This document shows positions 11,613 to 22,800 of a stretch of 64,000 bases of DNA, one piece after another. Below the pieces are notes generated by a model that made no database searches, had not been told where the DNA came from, and saw nothing but the letters and a program-made list of their open reading frames with translations. Location: positions 54,736,456 through 54,800,455 of the forward strand of contig CM036223.1 in assembly GCA_020631735.1 (NCBI GenBank). The letters run 5' to 3'. Position 1 is the first letter of the stretch, and every line of letters starts with the position of its first letter. The position numbers and the translations under genes are program-made. Source of the DNA: Saccharum officinarum. Taxonomy: Eukaryota > Streptophyta > Magnoliopsida > Poales > Poaceae.

Positions 11613-14600
11613 GTAATTGATGACAACTCTACAAAGATATGGAAATTAAATTCTTTTGGACTTTATGCCACTTATCCAACATTTAAGCTCTAAGTTAGGA
11701 TTTGGATAAGCACCATAAAATCCGACTTGGTAGTGATAACTCTCCCTACATATGTGCTCGAATGGTTTGATTTCAAGCTTGCACATATGCATTAATATGA
11801 AATTTGTAGGAGGGTTAGCACTACTAAGTGATGCTAAGGTGTATAGAATAAACCTTTGTAGTTCGATACCATTTGATAGCTCGATATCATTTGAAAATCA
11901 CAAGTTTGCCATCATCCTTAGCATCATGAGTAGCTAGACATCAAAAATACTAGAAACCCCGTGAGATCAATATTATAAGCAAGGTTCTAGTTTTTGCATG
12001 ATAATCATAAGTCTAGCTAACATCCTATGCATGCTAGTTATCAAATCATCATTCAAGTTCTATAACTAGCATACACCACACAAGCATGCATATTGAATTT
12101 AAGAACTTATGCAATGCAAGCAAGCACATGAATTATGCACATATCAAATGTAATCAATCAAAGTTCATGAGCTTGCTCCCCCTACTTGTGTGCTTTCTTT
12201 GTCCAAGAATGTTTGATCCTTCTCATTTCTTCAATGTTGCTCCCTCTTTGTCCATCTCCATGTCCACACTCAAACTCATCTTCTCATGATATTTTGTTCA
12301 ATCTCTTCCCAAACCTCTCTCTTGGTGCATTGACATATCTTTGTTGCAACTTCTCCCCCTTTGTCATCAATTTCCATAAAGGGTGTACTTCTCATTGATG
12401 CAAAGGCTTGCATTGGGGTAGATGGTTGAGACTTGAATATTGCGTTGTTGATGGACATCACCGCATATGTTGGAATGACATTACTTGTATGTTGCTCTTG
12501 AGATACCACTTAGGATCTTTGACCGTGATACCATTAGGTGGGGCTCCTCCCCTATGTCATAGCATGGGTCATTCACTTGATAGTCTTGAGCTCTTGTGTG
12601 TGAGGGAACTTTCTTCATTTGATGATCACTTAAAGTTGAGGATCACTTATGGAACCACCGTCTTGTATAAATGATATCATGTGTAGAAATACCACGAATA
12701 AGTGTGTGATACCAATTTGAAGAATCCTCTATCATGGAACCACTTGTAGGATTTGTTAATATGATCTTTTCTTGAACATTTGCTATCTTTTATGAGTATC
12801 ACTTGTAGGATATCACTTTAGATCATGATCTAGACACCACTTGTAAATACCAATTGAAGAAATATTTTAAGTCTAGATACCATTTGAAACACCCTAGATA
12901 TCCATTTCCATTGTTGTCTTGTGCTTGTACCCATATCATTGTCATGAGCTTCTAGTATGACTTGAACTAAGTTGATTTGCCTAAGATTCTAAGTCCGGTT
13001 TGATCCAATGACAAGCTTCTTCACAACTCATACTAAGGGTTATCTTGCCAATGTTGTACTTGTCACTTGTTAGCAATCCAAACTAGATTAAGTACTTGGG
13101 TTCACTAGCTCATGAACAAATTCATACACATACCACTAGATCATTTAAACAATTCAAGCAATAGTGGTAGGCTATGAATTTAAACATTTCATTTGTTATG
13201 CATGATCCTAGTAAGCATGTACTATATGCACTAATCGCATACTAGTAAGGGATGAAATGATCATGCACATTGCAATGATACCTTTGTTATGTTGGAGTAG
13301 AGGATAGTCACATAGATTTCAATTCATTACTCCAATAGAAATGTGAAGTCCAATTTATAAGCTTGGTGAAGACCAATCATTATAGAGAAATCCATTCTTC
13401 ACCCATATGAAATTAGAACCACTAATAATCAAGCGCATTATCTCTTGTTGTGGTTGTCTTGCTTTTTCTCTTTGATCAATGCTTGCATGAGAGAAGTACT
13501 TATGATACCAATTTTATAACAATGACTAGCTCTCTTTTGGGTGTTGCTTGCTTTTCTTGATCAACCCTATTGATTGCTTCAATTAAGCATCTCAAATGTC
13601 CCTTGAATTCATCACTTCCATGTTAGCCTTCCAAGCCGATGCTCGGTTTACCCACCCATGGGCGGCAAGCCCCCTCAGCAGGGAGAAGTGACCTCTCTCC
13701 AAAGAATAATCCTTGACACTTACTTGAATTACCTTTGATTGATTGATCTATGGACTTAACTTGATGAGTAACCTTGAATTATTCTTTAAGTCCTTTTTTT
13801 CTACCAAATGATCTCCAATTATTACTAGAACTTGAACCTCATCTTCATCTTGAGTTTGATCTTCATTTTCAAATTTGAGTACCAAATTTATACACTAAGT
13901 ACATTCCACAATCAATGCCCTTGTACTCATTTCTTGTCATGCTTCTAGATCAATTCAAAACCAAACTTAGGTGCCTCAAACAATTATAAATATGTTTCCA
14001 ACTTGAGGACCTTTCACTTAAAGTGACTCTAGATCAATCCAATAATTGTCACTTTTCTGGCAGATTCTATACCCTTCAAAGAATAATTCATATCTCCCAA
14101 TGTACAGATCCAAATGCCATAAAATTTGGTGGAGATGTGACTCACTAAGTCATCTAGCAGCTGTAAAAATTTGAGATTCATTTGACATCTAGATTGCTAC
14201 CAGATTTCAAATCTTCCACCACTGCTACATGCTGAAAACTGCTGCACTATAGCTGATAAGATGTGCTCTAAAACCATAGCATTTCTCATACAATTATCAT
14301 GAAATTTATACAACATCTCATATCATAAGTCTAGAGCACGCATACCAAATTTCAAGCCAATCCAATATGATTTAGTCACTCAAACTCAGACTTGATCTCA
14401 GCTAGCTCAGATTTTCAATAATAGACAGATTTCAATACATTGAGCTATACTTCACCAAATTGAATCAAACTTGAAACTAACTTGTTTGAACACTTTCATA
14501 AGACATATATCCATTCAATCCACTTACTAAATGTCATATCATGAATTTATCCAACTCAAATCAATCCAAATTTGATTGCTAGGCATTTAATCCATTCAAT

Positions 14601-14930
14601 CATCTCATAGCAAGCAACATTGCATATATATCCAATTCAATCAACTCATATGCACCCAAATAAAATGATCAACTAGAGATATACCTTGGTTAGCTCATGA
14701 TCATCCAATAGCAAGCTTTCAACTTGAATATTTGCAAGCCATCAAATATATCCAATAAATCACCACAATCTTTAATATTGCACTTGTATGTTGTAGCACT
14801 TGGACTTCACTTATTTTGACTTGGCATTGGGATTGGATATGCATTGAGCTTCATAACTTGACTCAATATATGATGAACAAAATGAAACCAATTGAATCAA
14901 GCCTCCAATGCCGATGGTACCTACAAACAA
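11613..14930 (-). other. Non-coding, AT-rich body of TR-GAG copy 2
   Basis: 3.3 kb with no ORF resembling protease, integrase, reverse transcriptase or RNase H on either strand. It is rich in short CACTTG/CAAGTG-like words. A patch with a CCCACCCATGGGC palindrome lies near 13650. This absence of pol is what marks the element as non-autonomous. Confidence 0.8.
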
Positions 14931-16967
14931 TCATCCACTCTTTGATGGTACCCAAACAAGTTTGGGTCCTCTCAAGTTAGGTGCAACATACTTAGGCATT
15001 GCCTTAGTATGAATAGCGGGATGTTTTGCAATAGCAACAATAGAGGTACCATTTACATCCTTTCTAAGCACATTACTATCATCAATTGAAATATGCTTAG
15101 AAGTGTTACCTAGGGGACATGAATGTGCCATGTGTCCCTTTTCTCGGCATGAATAGCATATTCTCTTTGATTGAGCATTTTCTTCATTGCTCATGTGATG
15201 CTTTTCATTGCCTTGCCTCTCATGAGTTGCTTGAGCCTTCTTCTCAAGCTTGGTAGGACACCCCGAGGCAAAGTGTCCTATATCTTCACACTTGAAGCAC
15301 TTGATGTGAGCCAAATTTCTTTTCTCAATTTGATTCTTGCTCATCATCTTGGTATCTTGGATTTGCATTGGATGCCTTCCTCTTCCACCCCTTCTTGTTT
15401 TCTTCTTCTTCTTCTTCTTCAAGTCACCATCATCATCCTTGTGGTTGATCTTGACTTGAGATTGGGGTGTGGTTTCTTGCTCAACTTGTGGCTTTGGTTG
15501 AGGCTCTTTTTGTTGCTTCACTAGTTTCTTGGTTGGGCACATTGAGGTGAGATGACCCCAAGTGCGACACTTGAAGCACTTGACATGCTTGAGCCTCTCT
15601 TCTTCTTTCTTCAACTTGAGCTTTTCTTCATTAGGGCAACCATTTACAAGATATCCCATTTCATGGCATTTAAAGCACATAAAATGAGAGAGCTTCTCTT
15701 GTTCTTGTTTCTTCATCTCTCTTTCATATCTTCTCTTCCCCTATCTTTTGCCTTTGATATTGCTCTTGTTGAAGCCAATGCCGCTCATGTCACCGTAGCT
15801 TCTTTGAGTTTTCAACATATGCTCAAAGGTGACTTTTGAGTTGTAGCACCTCTCTAACTTGTTGCTTAATTTCTTCACTTCACTTTTGAGCTCATTGTTC
15901 TCCTTCAAAATGTTAGTCTCACAAGACATAGAAGTAGAACAAGCATATATATGTGAAGAACATGACATATCTAATAAGTCATCACAAGAGGTGGATACAT
16001 GCTTTCTCCCTACATCACATGGGTTAGTCACATTTTGCAATTGATCATTTGATCCATGTGATGAGCTCTCATTAATTTTAATTTTCTTTAATAACATCTT
16101 AAAGAGAGAAGCATGTTCTTGTACCAAATTATCATGAGCAACACTAAGTTCCTCATGAGACAATTTTAGCTCCTCATGTGAACAAGTAGTAACATAAAGT
16201 AGATGCTTTTGTTGTTCACATGTGGTTTTTAGAAATGAGTTTTCATTTTCCAATTTCATGGTTTTAGCTTTCTCATTTTCTAAAGACATGTTCATGCTAG
16301 CAAGTCTACTAACAAGCTCATCATATGAATCAACATGATCAATCACATTATCATTTGATACCTTTGTGTCACCTAGTGACATGAAGCAATGTGATGTAGT
16401 GGATGGGCTTGTTGTAGCATCATCAAGGCCCGAGCATGAACCAACGTTGTCACCATCAAGTGTGCTTGGGGTAGAAACATCACTTGCAACACTTGATGCA
16501 TCATCACCATTCTTGTCAAGTGAACTTGTGGTAGATCGATCATCATCATCACTTGACCATGAGGTGGAGCAATCCTCCACAACCATCGTGTTGTGGTCAT
16601 GCTCAACATCATCATGTGCAACCTCCTTAGGCTTGACATCATCGTCATCATCGGTGATAGCTCCATACTTTTCATTGAGATAGGCCCATATCTCATGAGC
16701 AGATTTGAGGTCCATGATCTTACCAAAGATGCTATCATCCAAAGATCTATACATGATGTTAGTAGCTTGGATGTCAAGATCTAGGCATTTCTCTTGTGCT
16801 TGAGTTAGATTATCTTCATCCAACACATGAGAAAAGCCTACATCTACCATCCACCACATTTGAGGGCAAATAAACTTAAAATTGCATATCATCCAATTTT
16901 TCCACCGTGCAAAGTGTGTGCCATCAAACATGTGAGGACAATCAACATCTAGTCCATATTCCGCCAT
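14931..16967 (-). CDS. Gag-like protein with UBN2 domain, coiled coil and four zinc knuckles; one in-frame stop
   Basis: One frame runs from the ATG at 16967 to the stop at 14931, 679 codons, interrupted by a single TAG at 15741-15743. Residues 1-105 resemble the UBN2 gag family of copia elements (FDGTHFARW, then the LKSAHEIWAYLNEKYG region). A linker rich in Asp and Ser follows, then a coiled coil at about residues 220-300. After the TAG come four CX2CX4HX4C-type knuckles (CFKCHEMGY..., CFKCRTWGH..., CFKCEDIGH..., CYSCREKGH...). The first has Tyr where the metal-binding His is expected. A lysine run (KKKKKKK) and RRGGRGR patch between knuckles 2 and 3 suit RNA binding. The TAG could be a mutation or a readthrough site; copy 1 has an indel at the same place and does not settle it. 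Confidence 0.8.
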
Positions 16968-17004
16968 CCTCTCGGGTCGGTGAAGACCACAAATGAGAGA
17001 CCGG

Positions 17005-17016
17005 ACTCTGATACCA
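17005..17016 (-). other. Primer-binding site, TR-GAG copy 2
   Basis: The - strand reads TGGTATCAGAGT, two bases inside the LTR that starts at 17019. The last base differs from the TGGTATCAGAGC seen in copy 1. Confidence 0.88.
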
Positions 17017-17018
17017 AT

Positions 17019-19493
17019 TGAAGGGTCGAGATGGCGGACTAGAGGGGGGGTGAATAGTCCTTTCTAAAATTAATCGCGTCAGCAAACCGAAACAAATGCG
17101 GAATTAAAACTATCGGTCTAGCTAAGACTACACCCCTCTATCTAAGTTCACAAGCACCTCACAAAGATCCTAAATATGTAACTAAGGTGCTTTCCTTAGC
17201 AAGAGCTCTCCTAAACAATTCTAGAGCAAGGTCACACAAACCTATGCACTAGTACTTTAGCAAAGCCGGGGAGCTCCTACACAATTCTAGTAAGCAAAAG
17301 CACGAAGCCACCTATGCTCACTAGCAATGCTCAATAGCAAGGCAACTAATGCCAAACTAGAGAGCGCAAATTACTTAGTTACACAAACTAAGCAATATGA
17401 CTAACAAGGTTACACAAACCAAATTAGCCACGCAACGGGAGCTACTTCTATGCTACACAAGCAAGAAGGTAACTAGCTAACTACACAAGCAAACTAGTTA
17501 CAAGAGCAACTACACAAGCACAAGTATATGAATGTAAATACAAGCTTGTGAATCGAAAGCAAACCACCGAGAAGATGTACACAGTGTTGACACGTCGGTT
17601 TTTCACCGAGGTTCACTTGGTTGCCACCAAGCTAGTCCCCGTTGTGGCGATACACCCACTTGATGGATCACAAGCTAATTGACTATCAAGAGTCAAACCC
17701 TCAGCGGGTGCCGCACATCCACTCTCAAGATAGGGATCCTCCAAGCCACGAGCTTTACTAGAGTTGCTCTTCGCGATCCCCGCGGGGTGAGCACAATCCC
17801 CCTCACAAATCCTCCTCCGGAGCCACGCACAATCTCCACGCGTGCTTCAACGGAGTCGCAAGCCACCAAGCCGTCTAGGAGGTGGCAACCTCCAAGAGTA
17901 ACAAGCACTACCGGCTTGCAACACGATCACCTAGTGCCACTCGATGCAACCTCACGATGCAATCACACTAGAATCGCTCTCTCACTCGATCCGATGAACA
18001 CTATCAAGCATGAGTGAGTTAGAGGGCTCCCAAACACTACCACACAAGCCACCAAGGCTAAAGTGTGCTCAGCTACCGGCCACGGCCGGCCAAGGCATCT
18101 ATTTATAACCCCACGGTCAAATAGAGCCGTTACCCCTTCACTGGGTCCTTTTTCGGGACGACCGGACGCGTCGGTCGTAACTGACCGGACGCGCTCGACC
18201 GCGTCCGATCCTCCAACGGTCACTGCGCCAACGGTCAAATCCCATGACCGGACGCGCCTCTCAAAACGATCGGATGCGCCGGTCCCGATGACCGGACACG
18301 CCTGTCGAACGACCGGACGCGCTGATCGCACTGACCCACGCGCCCGCGACGCAACGACCGGACGCGCTCCTTGCGATGACCGGACGCGATAGTGCCCACG
18401 TCCGGTTAGAGTCCAGTAAGCTCCTTCAATGATCGGACGCGTCCGATCATGTGTGACCGGACGCGCCCCGTGTCCGATCGTCCTCTGCGAACCTCAGTTC
18501 CTTCTGGGCGCAAGACCGGACGCGCTGGTCCCGCGAGTGACCGGACGCGCCGGTTACAAACCCTAACACCCGCGTCTGCGCTGTACTGACCGGACGCGTC
18601 CGGTCATACCATGACCACGTCTGGTGCAGCGTCCGGTCACCTCTGTGACCTCCGTTCGCCTCCGTTTCTTTTCCGACTTCCGGCATAGTAGAAAATAGGC
18701 ATTTTAACTTCTCAAAAACGCCTGAATCCCGTGCTCGCAAAGCTCGACGGGAGGGAGAGAGGAACCCAAATCCTCTCTACCGCTTAAACTTCATCGCCTT
18801 CGTAAATGTGCCAACACCAACAAGTGACCACCTCCTTATGCACGTGTGTTAGCATTTTCATAATCATTTTACTGAAGGAGTTAACCACTCAACTTGCCAC
18901 GTCACTCGATCCTAGCAATGATGCATAGTTAGATCACACGAGTGGCACTAGATGACCGATATGCAAACAAGTTTGCCCCTCTTGACAGTACGGCCATCTA
19001 TCCTAAACCCGGTCATAAACTTCTCTACACACCTATGACCGGTGAAATGGAAATGCCCTAGGTTATACCTTTGCCTTGCGCATTCCACTCCATCTCCTCT
19101 GACGTTGATGCAACACATGCACCAACCAATCACCAAATGATATGATCCACTTCATATCATCACATGACCGTATTGGTTCATCGATCTTGACCTCACTTGC
19201 TCTTCACCGTTGCGTCGGTCCATCGGCGCCAAGTCTTGCTCAAGCTTCACCGCCTCGCGGTCTATCGCTCCAAAGCCTCCGACTTGCCCTTCACACTTGC
19301 AACCGGTCCATCAAGCCAAGCCTCATCTTGATCTTTGCCACCTTGGTCACATGACTCCATGTCATGTCTCATATGCAACGAGCTCCTTCATGACACAATC
19401 ATCTGTGGACTAATTCTCTGTGTATCTCACATAAACACAATTAGTCCACCTAAGGTTGTCACTCAATTACCAAAACCAAACAAGGACCTTTCA
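17019..19493 (-). repeat. 5' LTR of TR-GAG copy 2
   Basis: 2475 bp, TG...CA on the + strand, followed by the target duplication AGCGA at 19494-19498. This is the full-length form of the LTR, with the complete motif array at 18160-18650 and a - strand TATA box at 18099-18108 (CTATTTATAA on +). Confidence 0.95.
18160..18650. repeat. GACCGGACGCG motif array, full-length copy
   Basis: About 20 copies of the core motif in both orientations across 490 bp, just past the TATA box in the direction of transcription, so it probably forms the start of the transcript (R/U5). Inverted pairs could fold in RNA. Confidence 0.8.
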
Positions 19494-19498
19494 AGCGA

Positions 19499-19511
19499 CC
19501 ACGATGAGTAG
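19499..19511 (+). pseudogene. Last codons of the H3-tail ORF, beyond the nested element
   Basis: Taking out the TR-GAG element and one AGCGA copy joins 9207 to 19499 and gives the ending ...DSDHDE followed by TAG at 19509-19511. The insertion therefore fell five codons before the stop. Confidence 0.8.
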
Positions 19512-19881
19512 GCTAGTAGTTGTTGTGCTAGCTACTAGGTTCCATCTACATGATCTTTTGCTTTGTTGGCACGTTGGGCATGTAATAATGAGTAGAAATA
19601 CTAAGGCTTTGATGTAATGTTGGAAAGCTTGGATGTGTTTGTGGCGGTATCCGAACGTCAAAAAGTCCAGTGTATGTATGCTGGCAACTTGATTGTAATG
19701 GACGTGATGTGTGCGCTTTAAGTAATCTAATTAGTGGTGTTGTGTTAATTGGAATGACTTATTATGCCCCTGTTTTATTGTATGGATTTATTCTCTCCAG
19801 TAATTTCAGTATGGCATGATCTTTCATTCAGTCGCAATTCCTACAACATCACCTAATAATTACTGTTGCTGAAACATGCAG
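19512..19881 (+). other. Spacer between H3-tail ORF and gag-pol
   Basis: 370 bp, no ORF, T-rich toward the end and finishing GAAACATGCAG directly before an ATG. This repeats the acceptor-plus-ATG arrangement seen in front of the H3-tail ORF at 8169. Confidence 0.5.
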
Positions 19882-22800
19882 ATGCCGAACACTCGTCGTA
19901 CTGTGTATGGTGCCGCTGAGGCTGGTGGCAGTGCAGCTGCTAGTGATGATCGGGATCCAACACCGCCTCCTCCACCCTACACTGCGGAACAGTTTTTCGC
20001 ACAATTTCTTGGAAGCCAACGTAATATGGAGAGCATGCAACAGAATATGGAAGCTGTGTTATACAGTATCGTAGACAACACCCGTCGAGGAATAAACCCG
20101 GGTGGTCGCAAAGCAAACCAGTACAGCAGTTTCAAGGACTTCATGGACACTCGTCCACCGATCTTTAAGGAAGCCGCCGAACCCTTGGATGCAGAAGAAT
20201 GGCTTAATACTATAGAAGACAAGTTCCGTGTATTGAAAATGACTGAAGTGTTGAAGACTGAGTATGCAGCTCATCAACTTCAAGGTCCGGCAGGAATGTG
20301 GTGGAAACATCACCGCACCACTTTTCCTCCCTACACTCACATCACTTGGAATGAGTTCACCGAAGCTTTTCGTGGAACGTACATTCCACCTGGTCTGACC
20401 GAGATGAAGCTCGGGGAATTCCTGGCCCTGAATCAAGGCTCAAAGACTGTAACTCAATATCTACATGCATTCAATAACCTGAGCCGTTATGCCCCTGATA
20501 TGGTGAATACAGAGGCCAAGAAGATCGCTAGCTTCAAGAGAGGCCTAAATCCCAAGATGATGAAACATGTGGGTACAAATATGAGGACTGGTTTTAATGA
20601 TTTTGTTAGCGACTGTCTGAAGCAAGAGAAGAACAACAATGTTTATGCTGCTTCCAAGATCCGTAAGAGAGCTTTCGAGTCGGGTTCATCCCAGTCCTGA
20701 GCCCCAGTGGCCAACCGTCCAGCTTATCGATCGCCTGCCCCAGGTGCAAGGTTTAGGCCACCGCAAAGAAAGAATCAGAATGCCCAGCAACCCCAGAGGA
20801 ACCAGAAACCATTCAAGATGGCATTGCCTCAGGCAAAGATGGGACAAGGCAGTTCATCTGGAACTGTGGCTCAAGTGAAGGGACCATGCTTCAACTGCAA
20901 CCAACCCGGACACTTTGCGAAGTTTTGTCCCTACCCTAAGAAACAACAGACGCAGTATCAAGCTCGTGTGCATCACACCACCGTGGATGACATCCCTGAA
21001 GGAGAACCGGTAACAGCTGGTATGTTTTCTATCAACAATCATCCTGCAGTAGTCTTGTTTGATTCCGGGTCATCTCATTCCTTTGTAAGTCAAGCTTTTG
21101 TTAAGAGGCATGAGCAAAAGATAATTGAACTGGAATGTGCTTATAAAATCAATTCAGCTGGGGCTGATCTGTTGACTAATCAGATAGTTTAGGGAGTGAC
21201 CCTAAACATATCAAACCGGCAATATAAGCTTAATCTGATAGTCATGCCAGGGTTAGTTTTGGATGTGATCATGGGTATGAACTGGATGAATAAGATGGGG
21301 GTAGTAATCGATGTTGGAGGAAGGAGTATCTCTCTTAAGGAACCAAGTGAAGAAGGCACTTTTCGAGTGGTCCTACCTCGGAAAGTAGACCTAGCTAGCA
21401 TGACTTGTGCGGTCCAAACTACTCTGCTAGCCCAGATTCTAGTGGTCTGTGAGTTTCCAGATGTGTTTCCGGATGAGTTACCTGGACTTCCACCAGACCG
21501 AGATGTTGAGTTTGCCATTGAGTTAATTCCAGGAACAACACCGATCTCGAGAAGGCCCTATCGGATGCCTCCCAATGAGTTAGCTGAATTGAAGAAGCAA
21601 CTCCAGGACTTACTAAAGAAAGGTTTGATTCGTCCCAGCTCGTCTGAATGGGGATGCCCCGCTCTATTTGTGAAAAAGAAGAAGGATAACTCCTTACGCA
21701 TGTGCGTGGATTATCGACCACTGAATGCAGTGACAATTAAAAACGAGTATCCTCTTCCTCGGATTGATATATTGTTTGACCAGTTGTCTAAAGCCAAAGT
21801 GTTCTCTAAGATAAATTTGAGATCAGGATACCATCAGATAAAGATTAGACCGCAAGATGTGCCTAAGACTGCGTTCTCTACCAGATATGGCTTGTACGAG
21901 TATCTTGTCATGTCCTTCGGATTGACAAACGCTCCTGCATACTTTATGTATATGATGAATTCTATTTTCATGCCAGAGTTAGACAAGTTTGTGATTGTGT
22001 TCATTGATGACATTCTAATATATTCAAAGAATGAAGAAGATCACGCAGAGCACCTCAGGATTGTCTTGACTAGACTCAGGGAACATCAACTGTATGCGAA
22101 GTTCAGCAAGTGTGAGTTCTGGCTTAAGACAGTGCCTTTTCTCGGCCACGTGCTGTCCGAAAATGGCATTTCCGTAGATCCTAGTAAGGTACAAGAGGTT
22201 ATGGACTGGAAGTCACCAACCTCAGTGCATGAAGTTCGCAGTTTTCTTGGTTTAGCCGGTTACTATCGTCGCTTCATACCGGATTTCTCGAAGATTGCCA
22301 AACCAATGACAAGCCTGTTACAGAAGGATCATAAGTTTGTATGGACAGAGGAGTGCGAGGCAGCTTTCTGCACCTTGCGAAAGTTGTTGACCACTGCTCC
22401 TGTTCTGGCCCAACCGGATATAGAAAAGTCTTTTGATGTGTTCTGTGACGCATCTAAGAATGGGTTAGGATGTGAGCTAATGCAAAATGGAAGGGTCATT
22501 GCCTATGACTCGCGTCAACTGAGGAAGCATGAAGTTAATTATCCTACACACGATTTGGAGCTTGCAGCAGTAGTGCATGCTCTAAAGATTTGGAGACACT
22601 ACCTAATGGGTAATGTGTGTAACCTCTTTACAGATCATAAGAGTCTCAAATACATTTTTACCCAATCTGAGTTGAACATGCGACAGAGAAGATGGTTAGG
22701 ACTGATAAAGGACTATAATCTAAACGTGCATTATCATCCCGGGAAGGCTAATGTAGTAGCAGATGCACTAAGCAGAAAATCACATGCTATTGATGTGCAA

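Larger units (their letters stand above)
9208..19493 (-). mobile_element. Complete non-autonomous TR-GAG-type LTR retrotransposon, copy 2
   Basis: 10.3 kb with two LTRs (2391 and 2475 bp), primer-binding site next to the right LTR, polypurine tract next to the left LTR, and perfect AGCGA target duplication, so the element is complete and on the - strand. Its only coding region is a gag with zinc knuckles (14931-16967). The 3.3 kb where pol should be (11613-14930) has none. Elements with a gag but no pol are known in plants as TR-GAG; they need enzymes from a partner element. The two LTRs differ at about ten positions in their first 1.1 kb, so insertion was fairly recent and younger than the host chromovirus. 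Confidence 0.92.
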
